A stretch of 64,000 nucleotides of DNA. Source: Leptospira kmetyi serovar Malaysia str. Bejo-Iso9 (GTDB taxonomy: Bacteria; Spirochaetota; Leptospiria; Leptospirales; Leptospiraceae). A program made the translations under genes and the position numbers. The stretch spans positions 3,678,001 through 3,742,000 of the forward strand of contig NZ_AHMP02000003.1 of the NCBI RefSeq assembly GCF_000243735.2. Direction: 5' to 3'. The notes beneath the pieces are model-generated. The model worked only from the letters and a program-made list of their open reading frames with translations, ran no database searches and was not told where the DNA came from. Within the stretch, counting starts at the first letter, position 1. Each line of letters begins with the position of its first letter. Positions 30,288-42,233 of the stretch are shown here, piece after piece.

Positions 30288-30938
30288 ATGGAAAATGATT
30301 CAACCTTAGTGGATAATTCGAAGCCTATGCGCAAAAAGAACCATATGCCTGAAACAAGAAATCCCGTCGAACTGGTAGAGTTTCTCTCGAAGGAAATGGA
30401 AAATCCCTCCTTTGACGAATGGCTTTCCGAACTCGCAGACAAGGCGATCGACAACGATAAGTTTGTGTGGAGTTTTTTGTATCAAGTGATGCGCGACGCG
30501 GACTCGGGAAGACTTTCCTGGGGTTATCACAAAAGACTTCTTTCCGGCGCGGTTCAAATTCTTTCCCGAGTGGGAGACAGTCGTGCGTATCGTGCCATCA
30601 TCAATTACGTAAAATCTTTGGATCGTCAGATTCCGATCGGCGCTTTGGAATTGATCACCGATCTTCTTCCGTCTTTTGCGGAAGTGGATTCGGACGAGAT
30701 TTTAAAAATCGCGGCGACTCAGGATTCTCTTAAATCCGCGTTCGGAATTTTGGCTTTGTTTCAACTGATCGTTCAGGATAAGATTCCTTCCGAAAAAACG
30801 GAAGAGATCCGAACCTTTTTGAAAGGTTATAAGAACTACGCATATTATTTGGATTCCGTGATCGAACAAGCGTTGGATCATCTCGACGCTCAGGAAGAAC
30901 CGAATCTTCTTACGTTTTTCGACGAGATCGCGGTTTAA
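30288..30938 (+). CDS. Hypothetical protein, helical
   Basis: Up to 216 residues, almost entirely amphipathic helices (VELVEFLSKEMENPSFDEWLSELADKAI, RAYRAIINYVKSLDRQIPIGALELITDLLPSF), suggesting an armadillo/HEAT-like solenoid. No catalytic motif and no signal peptide. The start could be the ATG at 30288 (AAGAAAAAGA upstream) or later Met codons at residues 14 and 20. I do not recognise a family. Confidence 0.65.
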   Translation: MENDSTLVDNSKPMRKKNHMPETRNPVELVEFLSKEMENPSFDEWLSELADKAIDNDKFVWSFLYQVMRDADSGRLSWGYHKRLLSGAVQILSRVGDSRAYRAIINYVKSLDRQIPIGALELITDLLPSFAEVDSDEILKIAATQDSLKSAFGILALFQLIVQDKIPSEKTEEIRTFLKGYKNYAYYLDSVIEQALDHLDAQEEPNLLTFFDEIAV

Positions 30939-31143
30939 ATTTTACCTTCGCGATTCTTTCGCGGACTTCCATTCTTCCTTTTTGAAAAACACGCCGGAAA
31001 GAATTTCTTTCCGGTTGTTGATTCTTTGAAATTTCATCTTTTGTTTTCCATTTCGGTTTAGAATTTTTTTAAAAAGAAATCGACCTTGGAATCGATCGGA
31101 TGGAATCTTTCAAAAATTTATTTCAAAACGTTCGAGGTTTCGG

Positions 31144-31761
31144 ATGAATCTTATCTTGAGAGGAATTCATTTTTTCGGCGGCTTTTCCGTCATCAATCGT
31201 TTGATCGGTCTTGTCGCCTGCGGTACGGTCGCGTTCGGAATCGCCGTACCGGATATTCGTTTTCATTCCGCTAAAAACAATAAGACTGAGTTTACGTTCG
31301 CGGAATTCATCGCAACTCCCGCGGATAAAATTCCGAGATACATCAAGATCAAGGACGGAGTGGTTCCGGCGAACAATTACGTGATTTCCACGAAGAAGGA
31401 AAGACTTCAACATATCACGTATCCCGTCGCGACCGCAAATTCCGGTCTTGAAAAGGTGAAGGTCATCGTGAAGGACAGCGCGGTAACTCAAGAGGCTTTG
31501 GACGACGGAACGTATTTTTCGTCTCCCACCTTTGCGATCGAAGGAAGATTCAACGATACTTCTCTGGATCTCGAATCCCAAAAAATTTATAAGGACATGG
31601 GTTACGTTCTCGACGATCATTTGTATTTGATCGAAAGGGGAAGCGAACCGATCGGATTTTTTCCCGCTTTGGGGTTGGCGATCGTTTCTTTGTTTTTGGG
31701 ATTGTTCATCGCGGCGACTTTTATTCCCGCAAGTCTTTGGAACAAATATTTTCCCGCTTAA
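31144..31761 (+). CDS. Hypothetical membrane protein with periplasmic central domain
   Basis: A 205-residue protein with one hydrophobic helix near residues 15-36 and another near residues 172-195, and a beta-rich soluble middle (FTFAEFIATPADKIPRYIKIKDG, KVKVIVKDSAVTQEALDDGTYF). The layout, two helices flanking an extracytoplasmic domain, is reminiscent of TMEM43-like proteins but much shorter. Function unknown. Confidence 0.65.
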   Translation: MNLILRGIHFFGGFSVINRLIGLVACGTVAFGIAVPDIRFHSAKNNKTEFTFAEFIATPADKIPRYIKIKDGVVPANNYVISTKKERLQHITYPVATANSGLEKVKVIVKDSAVTQEALDDGTYFSSPTFAIEGRFNDTSLDLESQKIYKDMGYVLDDHLYLIERGSEPIGFFPALGLAIVSLFLGLFIAATFIPASLWNKYFPA

Positions 31762-31827
31762 AGAGGGAAGAATGATTTTGCCTTTTTGATTTCGTACGGT
31801 TCGACTTTGTGATTCGAGCCGATCGAA

Positions 31828-32721
31828 TCAGAGGTTCCAGCCTTCGAGTTTGGATTCCAAAAATTTCTGAAATCGTAAAACCCGTTTCGGCGGGTTTTCT
31901 CCCGAAGGAAACAAAAGACAAACGGAAGTATTCGAATCCAGAATCAGATTCGGAAAGATCCGTTTGAGTTTTCCGGAACGCAAAAGAGTTTCCACATCCC
32001 AAAGAGAACGAAATAAAATTCCGTCCGCTCCTTCCGCGATCGTCTCGGTTAAAAAAGAACCGTTGTTCGATCGGATTCCCCGATGTTTGGAAAGTTCCGA
32101 GATTTTCTTTTTTGTTCCGGGGATTTTTACGCTCGAATGTTCATCCACGTAAAACACATTATAATTTTCTAATTCTTGAATATGATTCGGAGTTCCGACC
32201 CGTTCCAGAAATTGGGGAGAGGCCGTCGCGACGATCGGGTTGGACATCAATACCTTACAACGGTTCGTTCGGATCGGTTTCATGATTCGAATTCCCAAAT
32301 CGAAACTGTCCTCGATGAGGTTGAATTTTTCGTTTCCGAAAACCGTCTCGAGTTGAATTTCCGGATAAAGATTTCCGAACTCGGAGAGAACGGAAGGTAG
32401 GATTCTCGTCGCAAAGGGCGCGGGCGCCGTGATCTTGATTTTTCCTTTGAGTTCCTTTTCTACGTTCGCTTCCTTTTCGGCCATTCTCAATTCGTTTAGA
32501 ATCTTGTCCGTTCTGAGTCGAAAACGGATTCCCGCTTCCGTGAGACGGATCGTTCTCGTCGTTCTTTCGAACAACGTGGTCTTGAGGGCCCGTTCCAATC
32601 TGGAAATTCTTTTGCTGATCGTGGGTAAGGAAGTTCTCGTTTTACGGGCGGCCTTTGCGAAATTCCCTTCCGAACAAACCGCTTCGAACAATTCCAAGTC
32701 GGTTATACTTTCTAGATTCAT
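31828..32721 (-). CDS. LysR-family regulator
   Basis: A 297-residue LysR protein: helix-turn-helix in LFEAVCSEGNFAKAARKTRTSLPTISKRISRLERALKTTLFER (about residues 11-53), then effector domain with GKIKITAPAPFATRILPSVLSEF. It belongs to the CrgA/DmlR-like branch often paired with a divergent oxidoreductase, as here (94 bases to the next start). ATG at 32721 begins the family N-terminus; the open frame upstream runs into the neighbouring gene and is not used. Confidence 0.9.
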   Translation of the reverse strand: MNLESITDLELFEAVCSEGNFAKAARKTRTSLPTISKRISRLERALKTTLFERTTRTIRLTEAGIRFRLRTDKILNELRMAEKEANVEKELKGKIKITAPAPFATRILPSVLSEFGNLYPEIQLETVFGNEKFNLIEDSFDLGIRIMKPIRTNRCKVLMSNPIVATASPQFLERVGTPNHIQELENYNVFYVDEHSSVKIPGTKKKISELSKHRGIRSNNGSFLTETIAEGADGILFRSLWDVETLLRSGKLKRIFPNLILDSNTSVCLLFPSGENPPKRVLRFQKFLESKLEGWNL

Positions 32722-32815
32722 TCTTTCCAATTTAGAAATAATCAGTTTCAAATTCAAGACATTGCGGAAAGAATCGTTTTGGATTAGAATCGTCCGCATC
32801 AAGGGAGAATGGTAT

Positions 32816-33805
32816 ATGAAAGCGATGGTAATCAATCGTTTCGGCGGCGCCGAAGTATTCGAAGCGGGGGAAGTTCCGAAACCGACTTTGATCCCGGGGC
32901 ACGTTTTGATCCGCGTCAAAGCGACGAGCGTAAATCCGGTGGATTATAAAATCAGAAAGTTCGGTCCTCCGATCGCGCCCGCGTTTCCCGCGGTTTTGAA
33001 CGGAGACGTAGCGGGGATTATCGAAGAGGTTGCGGATAACGTGTCTCGTTGGAAAGTCGGGGACGAGGTCTTCGGTTGTGTGGGCGGTTTGATCGGAACC
33101 GGAGGAGCGCTCGCCGAATACATTCTCGCGGACGAAAGATTGCTCGCACACAAACCGAAAAATCTGAGTTTCGAAGAAACCGCGGTATTACCGTTGGTTT
33201 CCATCACCGCTTGGGAAGGGCTTTTCGAAAAAGGAAACATCCAAGCCGGAAATAAGATATTGATAACCGGTGGAGCGGGCGGAGTCGGACATATCGCGGT
33301 TCAACTCGCGAAATGGGCCGGAGCTCGCGTTCTTGCGACGGCGAGCGGAGATCAAAAACAAAAACTCGTTCTCGAGCTCGGAGCCGAAGCGGTCAGCGGA
33401 AGATCGGAAGCGGAAATCAAAAAGAAGGCGTTTCAAGTTTTTGGAAAGGAGGAATTGGATCTCGCGTTCGACACGGGAGGCGGAAGCGGTTTTGAAACCG
33501 CGATCGCTTGTGTGAAAAGAAAAGGAAAAGCGATCACGATCGACGGTTCCGGATCGTTCAACTTGGGAAAAGCTCATTCCAAAAGTTTGGATCTTGCGAT
33601 CGTCTTTATGTTGATTCCTCTGTTGCACGACGAAGGACGCGAAAAACACGGATTCATTCTCGGCGAAATCGCAAGACTTGTGGAGAATGGAATTTTAAAA
33701 CCGGTGCTCGATCCCGAAAGATTCTCCTGGACGAAGATCGGAGACGCGCATCGCAAACTCGAAGAGGGAAGAGCGATCGGCAAAATTTCCGTAACAATCG
33801 ACTGA
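32816..33805 (+). CDS. Zinc-independent quinone oxidoreductase / alcohol dehydrogenase-like enzyme
   Basis: A 329-residue medium-chain dehydrogenase. The GroES-like N-terminus has VKATSVNPVDYKIRKF and FPAVLNGDVAGIIEEV; the nucleotide fold is ILITGGAGGVGHIAVQLAKWAGARVLATAS (AxxGxxG class, NADPH). Zinc-binding cysteines are absent, which points to the QOR group. It likely reduces quinones or reactive alkenals. ATG after GGGAGAATGGT. Divergent from LysR at 32721, its probable regulator. Confidence 0.88.
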   Translation: MKAMVINRFGGAEVFEAGEVPKPTLIPGHVLIRVKATSVNPVDYKIRKFGPPIAPAFPAVLNGDVAGIIEEVADNVSRWKVGDEVFGCVGGLIGTGGALAEYILADERLLAHKPKNLSFEETAVLPLVSITAWEGLFEKGNIQAGNKILITGGAGGVGHIAVQLAKWAGARVLATASGDQKQKLVLELGAEAVSGRSEAEIKKKAFQVFGKEELDLAFDTGGGSGFETAIACVKRKGKAITIDGSGSFNLGKAHSKSLDLAIVFMLIPLLHDEGREKHGFILGEIARLVENGILKPVLDPERFSWTKIGDAHRKLEEGRAIGKISVTID

Positions 33806-33921
33806 AAGAACGACGCGCGGTTTTATCTAAAGAAAGAACGAGGAAAGGGGTTTTCATTTTTGAAAAACGATTGAAGCAAATCCGTATTCGGATTTAAACT
33901 CATGGAAGAAGGTAATCGTTC

Positions 33922-34470
33922 ATGCAGTCCAAACTTTTCATTCTGTTTTTTATGTTGGGAATTCTTTTTCCTTTGGCCGGAGTTTTTGCGAAGGGAAGTT
34001 TTTATGATTTCAAAGTAAAGGATATCAAGGGTAACGAAGTCTCCCTTTCCAAATACAAGGGAAAGGTCGTGATGGTGGTTAACGTGGCATCCAAATGCGG
34101 TTATACCTATCAATACGACAATTTGGAAAAGGTCTATAAAAAATACAAGGATCAGGGTTTTGTCGTGGTCGGTTTTCCCGCGAACAACTTCGGCAGTCAA
34201 GAGCCCGGAACCGATAAGGAGATCGAAACCTTTTGCAGAATTCAAAAAGGAGCGAGCTTCGATATGATGTCCAAGATTTCGGTAAAGGGAAAGGATCAAC
34301 ATCCTCTCTATTCTTATCTGATCGAAAATTCTCCGAACCCAGGAGAAGTGGAATGGAACTTTGAAAAGATTCTCATATCCAAGGACGGAAAGATCGAAGC
34401 GAGATATCGTTCCGCGGTCGAACCGGACAGCTCTTCCGTTACGCAAAAGATCGAATCTCTTTTGAAGTAA
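33922..34470 (+). CDS. Exported glutathione peroxidase-like thiol peroxidase
   Basis: A 182-residue GPx-family enzyme with a signal peptide (residues 1-23, cleavage near VFA). [16 protein letters not shown] has the peroxidatic Cys (C59); [21 protein letters not shown] and [13 protein letters not shown] are the Gln and Trp-Asn motifs. Cys instead of selenocysteine is usual in bacteria and such enzymes often use thioredoxin. It should remove lipid or hydrogen peroxides in the periplasm. First of four same-direction, closely spaced genes. Confidence 0.92.
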   Translation: MQSKLFILFFMLGILFPLAGVFAKGSFYDFKVKDIKGNEVSLSKYKGKVVMVVNVASKCGYTYQYDNLEKVYKKYKDQGFVVVGFPANNFGSQEPGTDKEIETFCRIQKGASFDMMSKISVKGKDQHPLYSYLIENSPNPGEVEWNFEKILISKDGKIEARYRSAVEPDSSSVTQKIESLLK

Positions 34471-34478
34471 GGGCGTTT

Positions 34479-35435
34479 TTGAGTTTGAAACAATATCTTT
34501 CGAGGAAGTCCCGTTTCTTTTTAAGAATTCTACCGATCGCGTTTTTGTGCGTTCTTTTCTGCGTAAACGTTCCCGTTTTTTCGGATACGATGCTCGAAAA
34601 TCCGAAAGAAGGGGAACAATCACCGCCGTCTTCTCCGATATTCATTCAAAAAGGACTGACCACGACGGCGGTTCAACCGGAAACGATCTTTGAAACATTC
34701 AAAAATTATGATGTTTTAATATTCGGGGAAGAACACGACGACGTCGCCGGTCACGAAATCCGTTTGGATTGGTTTCGGAAAATTTCTTCGCAAACTCCCG
34801 TAATTCTTTCCTTGGAGATGCTCGAACGGGATCAACAAAAAACCTTGGATGAATATCTAAACGGTCAGATCACCGAAAAAGCGTTTTTGAATTCTTTAAA
34901 ACTTTGGCCGAATCATCTCCGGGATTATCATCCTTTTTTGAGATTCGCAAAGGAGAATCGGATTCCGGTTCTCGCGTCTAACGTCCCGAGAAAATACGTG
35001 AACCTCGTTTCTTCTTCCGGTCTGGAAGAATTGTTCAAGGTTCGTTCGGTTTTTTTACCTCCTAAATATCTGATTCGCAAATTTTCCCAAGAAGCCTACG
35101 AAGAAAAAATCAAGAACACTCTCAAAGAACATCCGGGTATGGCGTCGGATGAAACGATTCAAAGGAGATTTGTGGACGCGCAATATCTTTGGGACGCGGG
35201 GATGGCCGATTCGATCGCGAACGCTTTTTTGACGAAGGGAAGGAAGGTGATTCATATCAACGGGCGTTTTCACAGCGACGAGAATTTCGGTGTGACGTTT
35301 CGGCTGAAGGAACTCGGGTTCAAAACGCTTTCCGTTTCCATGTTTCCTCTCCGGGAGGAGGACGTAGTTCCGACCGAAATTCTCAAAGGCTCCGATTTTA
35401 CCGTCATTACCGAAAGGAAAGAAAAAGAGAATTAA
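34479..35435 (+). CDS. ChaN-family haem-binding-like protein
   Basis: A 318-residue protein with an N-terminal hydrophobic signal (residues 13-30). The ChaN/Haem_bd_uptake domain shows [44 protein letters not shown] and [16 protein letters not shown]. Family members in Campylobacter bind haem and take part in iron uptake. TTG start 8 bases after the gpx stop, within coupling distance. Possibly links haem/iron handling to the peroxidase upstream. Confidence 0.85.
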   Translation: MSLKQYLSRKSRFFLRILPIAFLCVLFCVNVPVFSDTMLENPKEGEQSPPSSPIFIQKGLTTTAVQPETIFETFKNYDVLIFGEEHDDVAGHEIRLDWFRKISSQTPVILSLEMLERDQQKTLDEYLNGQITEKAFLNSLKLWPNHLRDYHPFLRFAKENRIPVLASNVPRKYVNLVSSSGLEELFKVRSVFLPPKYLIRKFSQEAYEEKIKNTLKEHPGMASDETIQRRFVDAQYLWDAGMADSIANAFLTKGRKVIHINGRFHSDENFGVTFRLKELGFKTLSVSMFPLREEDVVPTEILKGSDFTVITERKEKEN

Positions 35436-35476
35436 GTGCTTGTCTGGAACCGGAAGATCCTCCGACAATTAAGAGG

Positions 35477-38365
35477 ATGATGGAGACCGGGATTCAAACT
35501 CTGAGAAGCACTCGATTTTTGTGCCCGGATTGCGGAACGACTTCTCGGTTGCCGGAGGGAGTTCCCACAGGTTCCGTTTTCAGGCTCACCTGCTATCAGT
35601 GCGGTCATAAGGCTTTGGTAAGAATGGAACTTCCAAAACCGCCGCCGCCGTCGGTTCCTTCCCGTGTAGAATCGATTGCTCCGTCCAATGAAATCATACG
35701 TCGTCCCGAATCTCCGAATAATGTAGGATCTCCCACGTTCCAAACTCCTCCTCAATTAAAACAGAGGTCGGAACAACGTCCGTCGGAACCTTCTTTCTCG
35801 CCGAACACGGTTTTGCCTTCCGCATCGCCTTCTCCTTCGGAGCCGACCGGACCCGGAATCTTGGAAAGAATGGGAGAATCTTTCTCGCAGTTACAAACCC
35901 GACTGAAAGAGAAAGTGTGGGAACTCACGCAAAAATTCCAAGGTTCCCGAAAAGGTCCGCAACCCGATTCTCTTTTATCGAATTCATCCGCGTCCGGTTC
36001 CGCCGCTTCGAGTTCCGCTTTGTCGGAGGAACGACCGCTTCTCAAACGGGAAAAAATTTCCTTCGAGGAAAAACCGTTCTTCTCCGTAAGAAGAGAGATC
36101 GAAAACGACGGACAACCTCGCATCAAAACCCTCGCGGAACGATTGAGGGAACAAGTCGCCGGAAAACGAATTCAACTTCCGAACGTGGTTTTGCTTTCCG
36201 CCGGAGTCGTGGTTTCTTTGCTTTTGGTGGGAATGATTCTTTTTTGGGTCGGGGTCATCACGCGAGAAGCGGAACTCAAAGAGATGATTTCTCTTTTTTA
36301 CAACCATCAGCCTTCCGTAATCTACGATCGCGACGGGAAAAAAGTTTCCGAGATCTTTGCGAAAAAAACGAGTAACTTGGAATGGGACGCTTATCCCGAG
36401 AATTTAAAGAAGATCGTTCTTTTGGTCGAGGACAGAAGATTCTTTTCTCATAGCGGGATCAATTATATGTCCGTGCTTCGTGCGATTTTCGTGAACATCA
36501 CGAGTTTTCGTTTTAAACAGGGAGCGTCCACGATCACACAACAGCTCGCAAGAATTCTTTTGGACGATCGCGAAAAAAGTCTTGTACGAAAAATCAAGGA
36601 AGCCCAACTCGCTTTCGCGCTCGAATATTCGTATGAGAAAAAGCAAATATTATTATATTATTTAAACAACGTATATCTCGGACACGGAGCTTTCGGTTTT
36701 GCGAGCGCAGCCGAATTCTATTTTAAGAAAACTCCCGCGGAATTGAACACCGAGGAGATGATCGTTCTTGCTTCTCTCGCTTCCGCGCCGAATCGTTTTT
36801 CTCCGTTGAAGAATCCGGATTTATCCAGACAGAGAGTCAACGCGATCATTCATTCGTTTCGGGAAGACGAAATCTTAAAGGAGAATCCGAAGACGAAACT
36901 CGACGAGATCTATCTTTCGTTTCACATGCGTTCTCCAGGAGAAACCGTTTTCGGAAACAGACGAGACCATTCTCCATACGTGACCGAACACGTTCGTAAG
37001 TTTTTGAATTCCTTGTATCCCGATTCCAATATTTACGAGACGGGAGGATTTTCGATCTATACGACGATCGCGGAACCCGTTCAGGCCGAACTCCCTAAGA
37101 TCGTAAAGACGTACGTGGATAACGTACAAAAGAACGGGCTCGTTCGTAAAACGAAACTCACGGACAATAAGAATTCGAGCGAGACCGCCGTGTTTCGAAG
37201 ATACGTTCAGGATCTTTCTCCCGCACTCGAACTTTTTATCGACACGGATTCTTTCAGCGGGGCGAACGAATCGGGTCTTCAGGTCGCGTTAGTCGCCGTT
37301 GATCCCGCGACGGGTGAAATTCTTCTGATGCACGGAGGTTCCGAATTCAAAGCGGACAATCAGTTGGACCGAACGACCGCGATGAAACGTCAAACGGGTT
37401 CTTCAATCAAACCGATTTTGTATTCGGCCGCGATCGAAACTGGACTTATCAACGCGTCTTCTCGGATCTTGGACGCTCCTTTGATTTATAGAAATCAAAC
37501 GGGAAATTGGAGTCCGGAAAATATCGGGAATCAATACGACGGCGACATCAGCGTTAGACTCGCTTTGGCGAAATCCAAAAACACCGCGGCGGTTCAGATA
37601 GCGGAAAAACTCGGTATATCCAGAATCCAAGACTTCTTTCAGAAATATTTTTTCCCAGATTCCAAAGTGCTTCAATCCAGATTTAGGGGAGATCTTTCCT
37701 TGGCCCTCGGCTCGTTGGAAATTTCTCCGTTGGAAATGGCTCTTGCGTATTCTGCGTTTGCAAACGACGGAACGATCAAACGTCCTTATCTCATTCAAAA
37801 GATCACGGATCGTTCCGGTAAGATCATCTACGAAAAAAAATCCACGGACGAGTTCGGTTTAAAAGTTCCCGAAGAAAGAAAGGTTTTATCCTCGCAGGTT
37901 TCGGAGATCATGATCGATCTTCTTCACGGAAGTGCGAACTCGGCCGGAGTCAGAAACACCGGATACAAGGGAGAAGTCGCCGGTAAAACGGGAACCACAA
38001 ACGACAACCGGGACAACTGGTTCGTCGGAGTCAGACCCGGTTTATCGATGGCGATTTGGCTTGGATACGACGACCCGAGTTTCGGTCTCGGATCGTCCGC
38101 GTTAGGCGGAACCGTTGCGGCTCCTTTGTGGGGAACGGTCGCCAAAATCTTCGAAGCGGCCGAGGATTCCGACGAAAAGAGAAAGTATCCGATCAGCGAA
38201 CACGCTCTCAGCGCCACCGTCTGCGAAGAATCCGGTAAACTTCCCGGACCTTCCTGTAAACATACGAGAAAGGAACTTTTTAAAAGCGGAACGGTTCCTT
38301 CCGAGGTTTGTCCTCTCAACCACGGAGCGGACGCAAAACGGGAAGTTCTTAGAAATGTATTCTAA
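35477..38365 (+). CDS. Class A penicillin-binding protein with N-terminal zinc ribbon
   Basis: A 962-residue bifunctional peptidoglycan synthase. It begins with a zinc ribbon CPDC (C16, C19) and CYQC (C39, C42) of the MJ0042 type, then about 190 residues of Pro/Ser-rich linker, a membrane helix near 237-260, the GT51 glycosyltransferase ([12 protein letters not shown] with the catalytic Glu near 318, [12 protein letters not shown]), and the transpeptidase with TGSSIKP (S642), SKNTAA (SxN) and GKTGTT. The ribbon and linker are cytoplasmic. ATG ATG at 35477, GAGG just upstream. Overlaps the next gene by 11 bases. Confidence 0.92.
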   Translation: MMETGIQTLRSTRFLCPDCGTTSRLPEGVPTGSVFRLTCYQCGHKALVRMELPKPPPPSVPSRVESIAPSNEIIRRPESPNNVGSPTFQTPPQLKQRSEQRPSEPSFSPNTVLPSASPSPSEPTGPGILERMGESFSQLQTRLKEKVWELTQKFQGSRKGPQPDSLLSNSSASGSAASSSALSEERPLLKREKISFEEKPFFSVRREIENDGQPRIKTLAERLREQVAGKRIQLPNVVLLSAGVVVSLLLVGMILFWVGVITREAELKEMISLFYNHQPSVIYDRDGKKVSEIFAKKTSNLEWDAYPENLKKIVLLVEDRRFFSHSGINYMSVLRAIFVNITSFRFKQGASTITQQLARILLDDREKSLVRKIKEAQLAFALEYSYEKKQILLYYLNNVYLGHGAFGFASAAEFYFKKTPAELNTEEMIVLASLASAPNRFSPLKNPDLSRQRVNAIIHSFREDEILKENPKTKLDEIYLSFHMRSPGETVFGNRRDHSPYVTEHVRKFLNSLYPDSNIYETGGFSIYTTIAEPVQAELPKIVKTYVDNVQKNGLVRKTKLTDNKNSSETAVFRRYVQDLSPALELFIDTDSFSGANESGLQVALVAVDPATGEILLMHGGSEFKADNQLDRTTAMKRQTGSSIKPILYSAAIETGLINASSRILDAPLIYRNQTGNWSPENIGNQYDGDISVRLALAKSKNTAAVQIAEKLGISRIQDFFQKYFFPDSKVLQSRFRGDLSLALGSLEISPLEMALAYSAFANDGTIKRPYLIQKITDRSGKIIYEKKSTDEFGLKVPEERKVLSSQVSEIMIDLLHGSANSAGVRNTGYKGEVAGKTGTTNDNRDNWFVGVRPGLSMAIWLGYDDPSFGLGSSALGGTVAAPLWGTVAKIFEAAEDSDEKRKYPISEHALSATVCEESGKLPGPSCKHTRKELFKSGTVPSEVCPLNHGADAKREVLRNVF

Positions 38366-39935
38366 AGTATTTTATTTTATTCTAATATTCTTATTTTTAG
38401 CTTCGAATGCGGTTTCCGTTTCCTACGAGGACGCGTATGCGATGGAAAAGGAAGATCCTTTGTTTTCGATTCCGTTGTATGAAGAACTCCTCAGGACCTC
38501 CCAAAAATCGGACGTTCGAAAGACCGCGTCTTCCCGGCTTTTTTTTCTTTATGAGAAATATCGCAAATACGTTCCCGCGATTCTCGTGATGAGCCGTTCC
38601 GGAAAGATTACGGACAAAAAAGGAAAATATCCTTCGATCGTTTCCGAACTCGCAAGCGGTTTGAACGTAAGTCCTTTCGCGCTTGTCTCCGTAATTTCCG
38701 GTTGTAGCAGACCGATTCCGAATCCCGATCCGTTCTTTCAAGAAACACAAACGTCTCCCTCTAAGGAAGAATCCGTTTCCGAAGAAGCCAACGCGGCTCC
38801 GGGTTCCGAAGACGGAAACGCACAACCGACGCAAGAGATGCCGTTCTTGTTTAAGATTCTTTCTCGAAAAGAAAACGCTTCCTTGTATAAGGCCTGTTAT
38901 GCGGTGAAAATCAAAACGGGCGATTACGACGGCTGGGAAAAAATCCACGCGTTCGGAGAGTCAAAGGGAATTCTCACCCCCGAAACTTCTTTGGCTTTGA
39001 GAATCAGCTTCACGCTTCATTCGGGAAGAGGAAGCGCTTACAAAAGAATTTATTCCGGCGGAAAACTCAAATCGTTAAGCGAAGACGGTAAATCGGATCT
39101 TTTATATCTTTACGGAAAGTTTCTGAGAAACCTGGGCAAATACGATTCTTCCGCAAGATATTTTTGGATGAGCGGTTCTTACGGAAACAAGGATCGAAGT
39201 AGAATCGAAACCGCAAAAACGCTTTTGGTTTCTGGTAGAAAACAGGAAGCCTGTTCGTATTTATCAAAAAGTTTTTTCCCTGGCGACGAATCGGAGGAAC
39301 TTCTTTCCCGCGTTTGTTTTAAGAATTTCGAAAACAATCATCCCGGTCAGGATTTTTTAAAAGCGATCCGAATTCTGAACAACGACAACTCCGATCCGGT
39401 CTTCGAATACTTTCTCGGCAAAGGCGCTTCGACAAAAGCGGAAGAATCCGAACCCGAGGACAACGAAGCCGCGTCAAACTACGGTAAACTCGTGGACGAA
39501 CGATTATTCTCCGGTGAAAAAAATCCGACTCCGTTTTGGGATTATCGAAAGAAAGAAGGGACCTTGTATCTATCGGGTTCTCCCCAATTCCTTTGCAAAA
39601 CGAGCCGTTCCGTTCTATTTAAGAAAAATCTAATACAACCTCAGAACTGCGCGCCTTTCCCTTCGCTTTCCGCGGACTCGATTCTTTCCACTCCTTTGTT
39701 TGCGTCCGATCAGGATGAATGGAGTTTGTTGGTCGCCAATGCGGCCTACAATCCGGTTCTCGGTCGCGCGGTTTTTATGGGCGACGGCGCGGAGGAAACC
39801 TTACAGTTTTCCGGTTTGATCTATCGCAAATCCTTGAATCGTTTTTTTCTGGAAGGTTATTCTGCGGACGGTCGTTATCGTCTTTACGCGATCGATTGGA
39901 AAAACGTTCAGACGAATCTCTCCGAAGGAAATTAG
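38355..39935 (+). CDS. Exported repeat-like hypothetical protein coupled to the PBP
   Basis: A 526-residue protein with a signal peptide (residues 4-20). The body is rich in helical pairs reminiscent of tetratricopeptide repeats ([65 protein letters not shown]). A Glu/Ser/Asn-rich stretch near residues 130-155 is low complexity. No enzymatic motif. The start lies inside the last codons of the PBP gene, so it is probably translated with it and may help peptidoglycan assembly. Confidence 0.75.
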   Translation: MYSKVFYFILIFLFLASNAVSVSYEDAYAMEKEDPLFSIPLYEELLRTSQKSDVRKTASSRLFFLYEKYRKYVPAILVMSRSGKITDKKGKYPSIVSELASGLNVSPFALVSVISGCSRPIPNPDPFFQETQTSPSKEESVSEEANAAPGSEDGNAQPTQEMPFLFKILSRKENASLYKACYAVKIKTGDYDGWEKIHAFGESKGILTPETSLALRISFTLHSGRGSAYKRIYSGGKLKSLSEDGKSDLLYLYGKFLRNLGKYDSSARYFWMSGSYGNKDRSRIETAKTLLVSGRKQEACSYLSKSFFPGDESEELLSRVCFKNFENNHPGQDFLKAIRILNNDNSDPVFEYFLGKGASTKAEESEPEDNEAASNYGKLVDERLFSGEKNPTPFWDYRKKEGTLYLSGSPQFLCKTSRSVLFKKNLIQPQNCAPFPSLSADSILSTPLFASDQDEWSLLVANAAYNPVLGRAVFMGDGAEETLQFSGLIYRKSLNRFFLEGYSADGRYRLYAIDWKNVQTNLSEGN

Positions 39936-40001
39936 GGAAAGAATTCGGCGTGTGCTCCCGAATCGTTTGCCGATTGGTTCAATCCTTTTTTCAATTAAGT
40001 A

Positions 40002-40170
40002 TTGTAGGAACTCCTACAACTTCTCGTTGATCTTTCGATTTCAAGATTTTGTATGAGGTCCTACATTTTCGGGTTAGATCGTTGAATTTCGACTTTGTGT
40101 GGGAGATCCTACATTTTTAAAAATACGGAAAGATCTTAATTCATCAAAAAGTATGAGTTCCTGCATTTTT
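40002..40170. repeat. Quasi-regular array of four TGTAGGA-type motifs
   Basis: TTGTAGGAACTCCTACAA at 40002-40019 is itself palindromic. Variants GAGGTCCTACATTTT, GGGAGATCCTACATTTTT and GAGTTCCTGCATTTTT follow, with their CTRCA positions at 40014, 40061, 40109 and 40161, i.e. 47, 48 and 52 bases apart. Sequences between them are not similar. Confidence 0.6.
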
Positions 40171-40355
40171 CCACGGAAAACTATCAAGTAGGTTCATCCT
40201 TCATTCGGATTCGCCTCTACGCAGTTGTCCATCCTGTCCAACGCAGCTCCGAGGCGTCTTACTCGTGCCTCGTCCATCCCCTGGACTCGGATCGCGTTTT
40301 TTCGCTCCCTATGGATCGCTCAAAACGCTTTCACTCGCAAGCTTCGAATCCTGAC

Positions 40356-40388
40356 GAGTGACCCGTAGGGAACGAGTCACTCTTTTAT
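40356..40388 (+). terminator. Terminator-like hairpin
   Basis: GAGTGAC (40356-40362) pairs perfectly with GTCACTC (40376-40382) across a 13-base loop, followed by TTTTATC. It may end plus-strand read-through from 38355 or simply be part of the repeat region. Confidence 0.4.
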
Positions 40389-40435
40389 CGAAACCGTAGT
40401 TGTTTGATTTTGTTGGGATTAAGAAAGAAAATTTA

Positions 40436-40522
<87 letters not shown>

Positions 40523-40527
40523 GAAAT

Positions 40528-40606
<79 letters not shown>

Positions 40607-40614
40607 CTATGGAA

Positions 40615-40644
40615 CCAGTATTTCGAGTTGTTTTCCTCGGTCAA
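40615..40644 (-). promoter_or_regulatory. Possible promoter of the tRNA pair
   Basis: On the minus strand TTGACC (40644-40639) and TACTGG (40620-40615) are 18 bases apart, 15 bases upstream of the tRNA-Thr 5' end. Confidence 0.4.
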
Positions 40645-40758
40645 ATAAAAAAACCGGAGCGGGTATTCTCTTCTTTTTTGCGAATTATTTCTTTTTCGTT
40701 TCGAACTTCCTTTCGAAAAAGAGTTTTGAACACGAGCGGTTTGCCGAAAATGTAACAG

Positions 40759-41145
<387 letters not shown>

Positions 41146-41205
41146 CCTTCTTTCGGCACCTCTTCTCGAGGTTGGAAATCCGCATCTCATTCGCTTAGGA
41201 AGAAT

Positions 41206-42030
<825 letters not shown>

Positions 42031-42045
42031 AACGGAATTCTTCCG

Positions 42046-42081
42046 ATCTCCCCGCGTTCTTGCGGGGAGATTTTCATTTTT
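42046..42081 (+). terminator. Terminator of the transketolase subunit gene
   Basis: ATCTCCCCGC (42046-42055) and GCGGGGAGAT (42062-42071) form a perfect 10-bp stem with a 6-base loop, followed by TTTCATTTTT. Confidence 0.9.
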
Positions 42082-42233
42082 GAAATTTTTTTCCTAACTC
42101 ATCTTTTCAATTTACGAGCTCTTGTTTCACTAGACCGTAAGACATAGTAATTTATATATCTCATTTCATTTTTTCCGATGACAAGTTTCATTCCGAATTG
42201 ACTCATTTCGATTTTCGTAAAAATATATTGTTT

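Larger units (their letters stand above)
39936..40435. other. Repeat-rich intergenic region upstream of the tRNA pair
   Basis: 500 bases without a gene. It holds four degenerate copies of the TGTAGGAACTCC motif (40002-40170), a GC-rich stretch at 40200-40350, and a stem GAGTGAC (40356-40362) / GTCACTC (40376-40382) followed by TTTTAT. Confidence 0.6.

Noticed and set aside
32429..32815. N-terminal extension of the quinone oxidoreductase gene
   Set aside because: The upstream open frame overlaps the divergent LysR gene and is its shadow; the family N-terminus begins at 32816.
38115..38354. N-terminal extension of the repeat protein
   Set aside because: The upstream frame lies inside the PBP gene; the signal peptide at 38355 marks the true start.
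40002..40170. CRISPR array
   Set aside because: Repeat units are only about 12-18 bases and degenerate, with no cas genes in the window.
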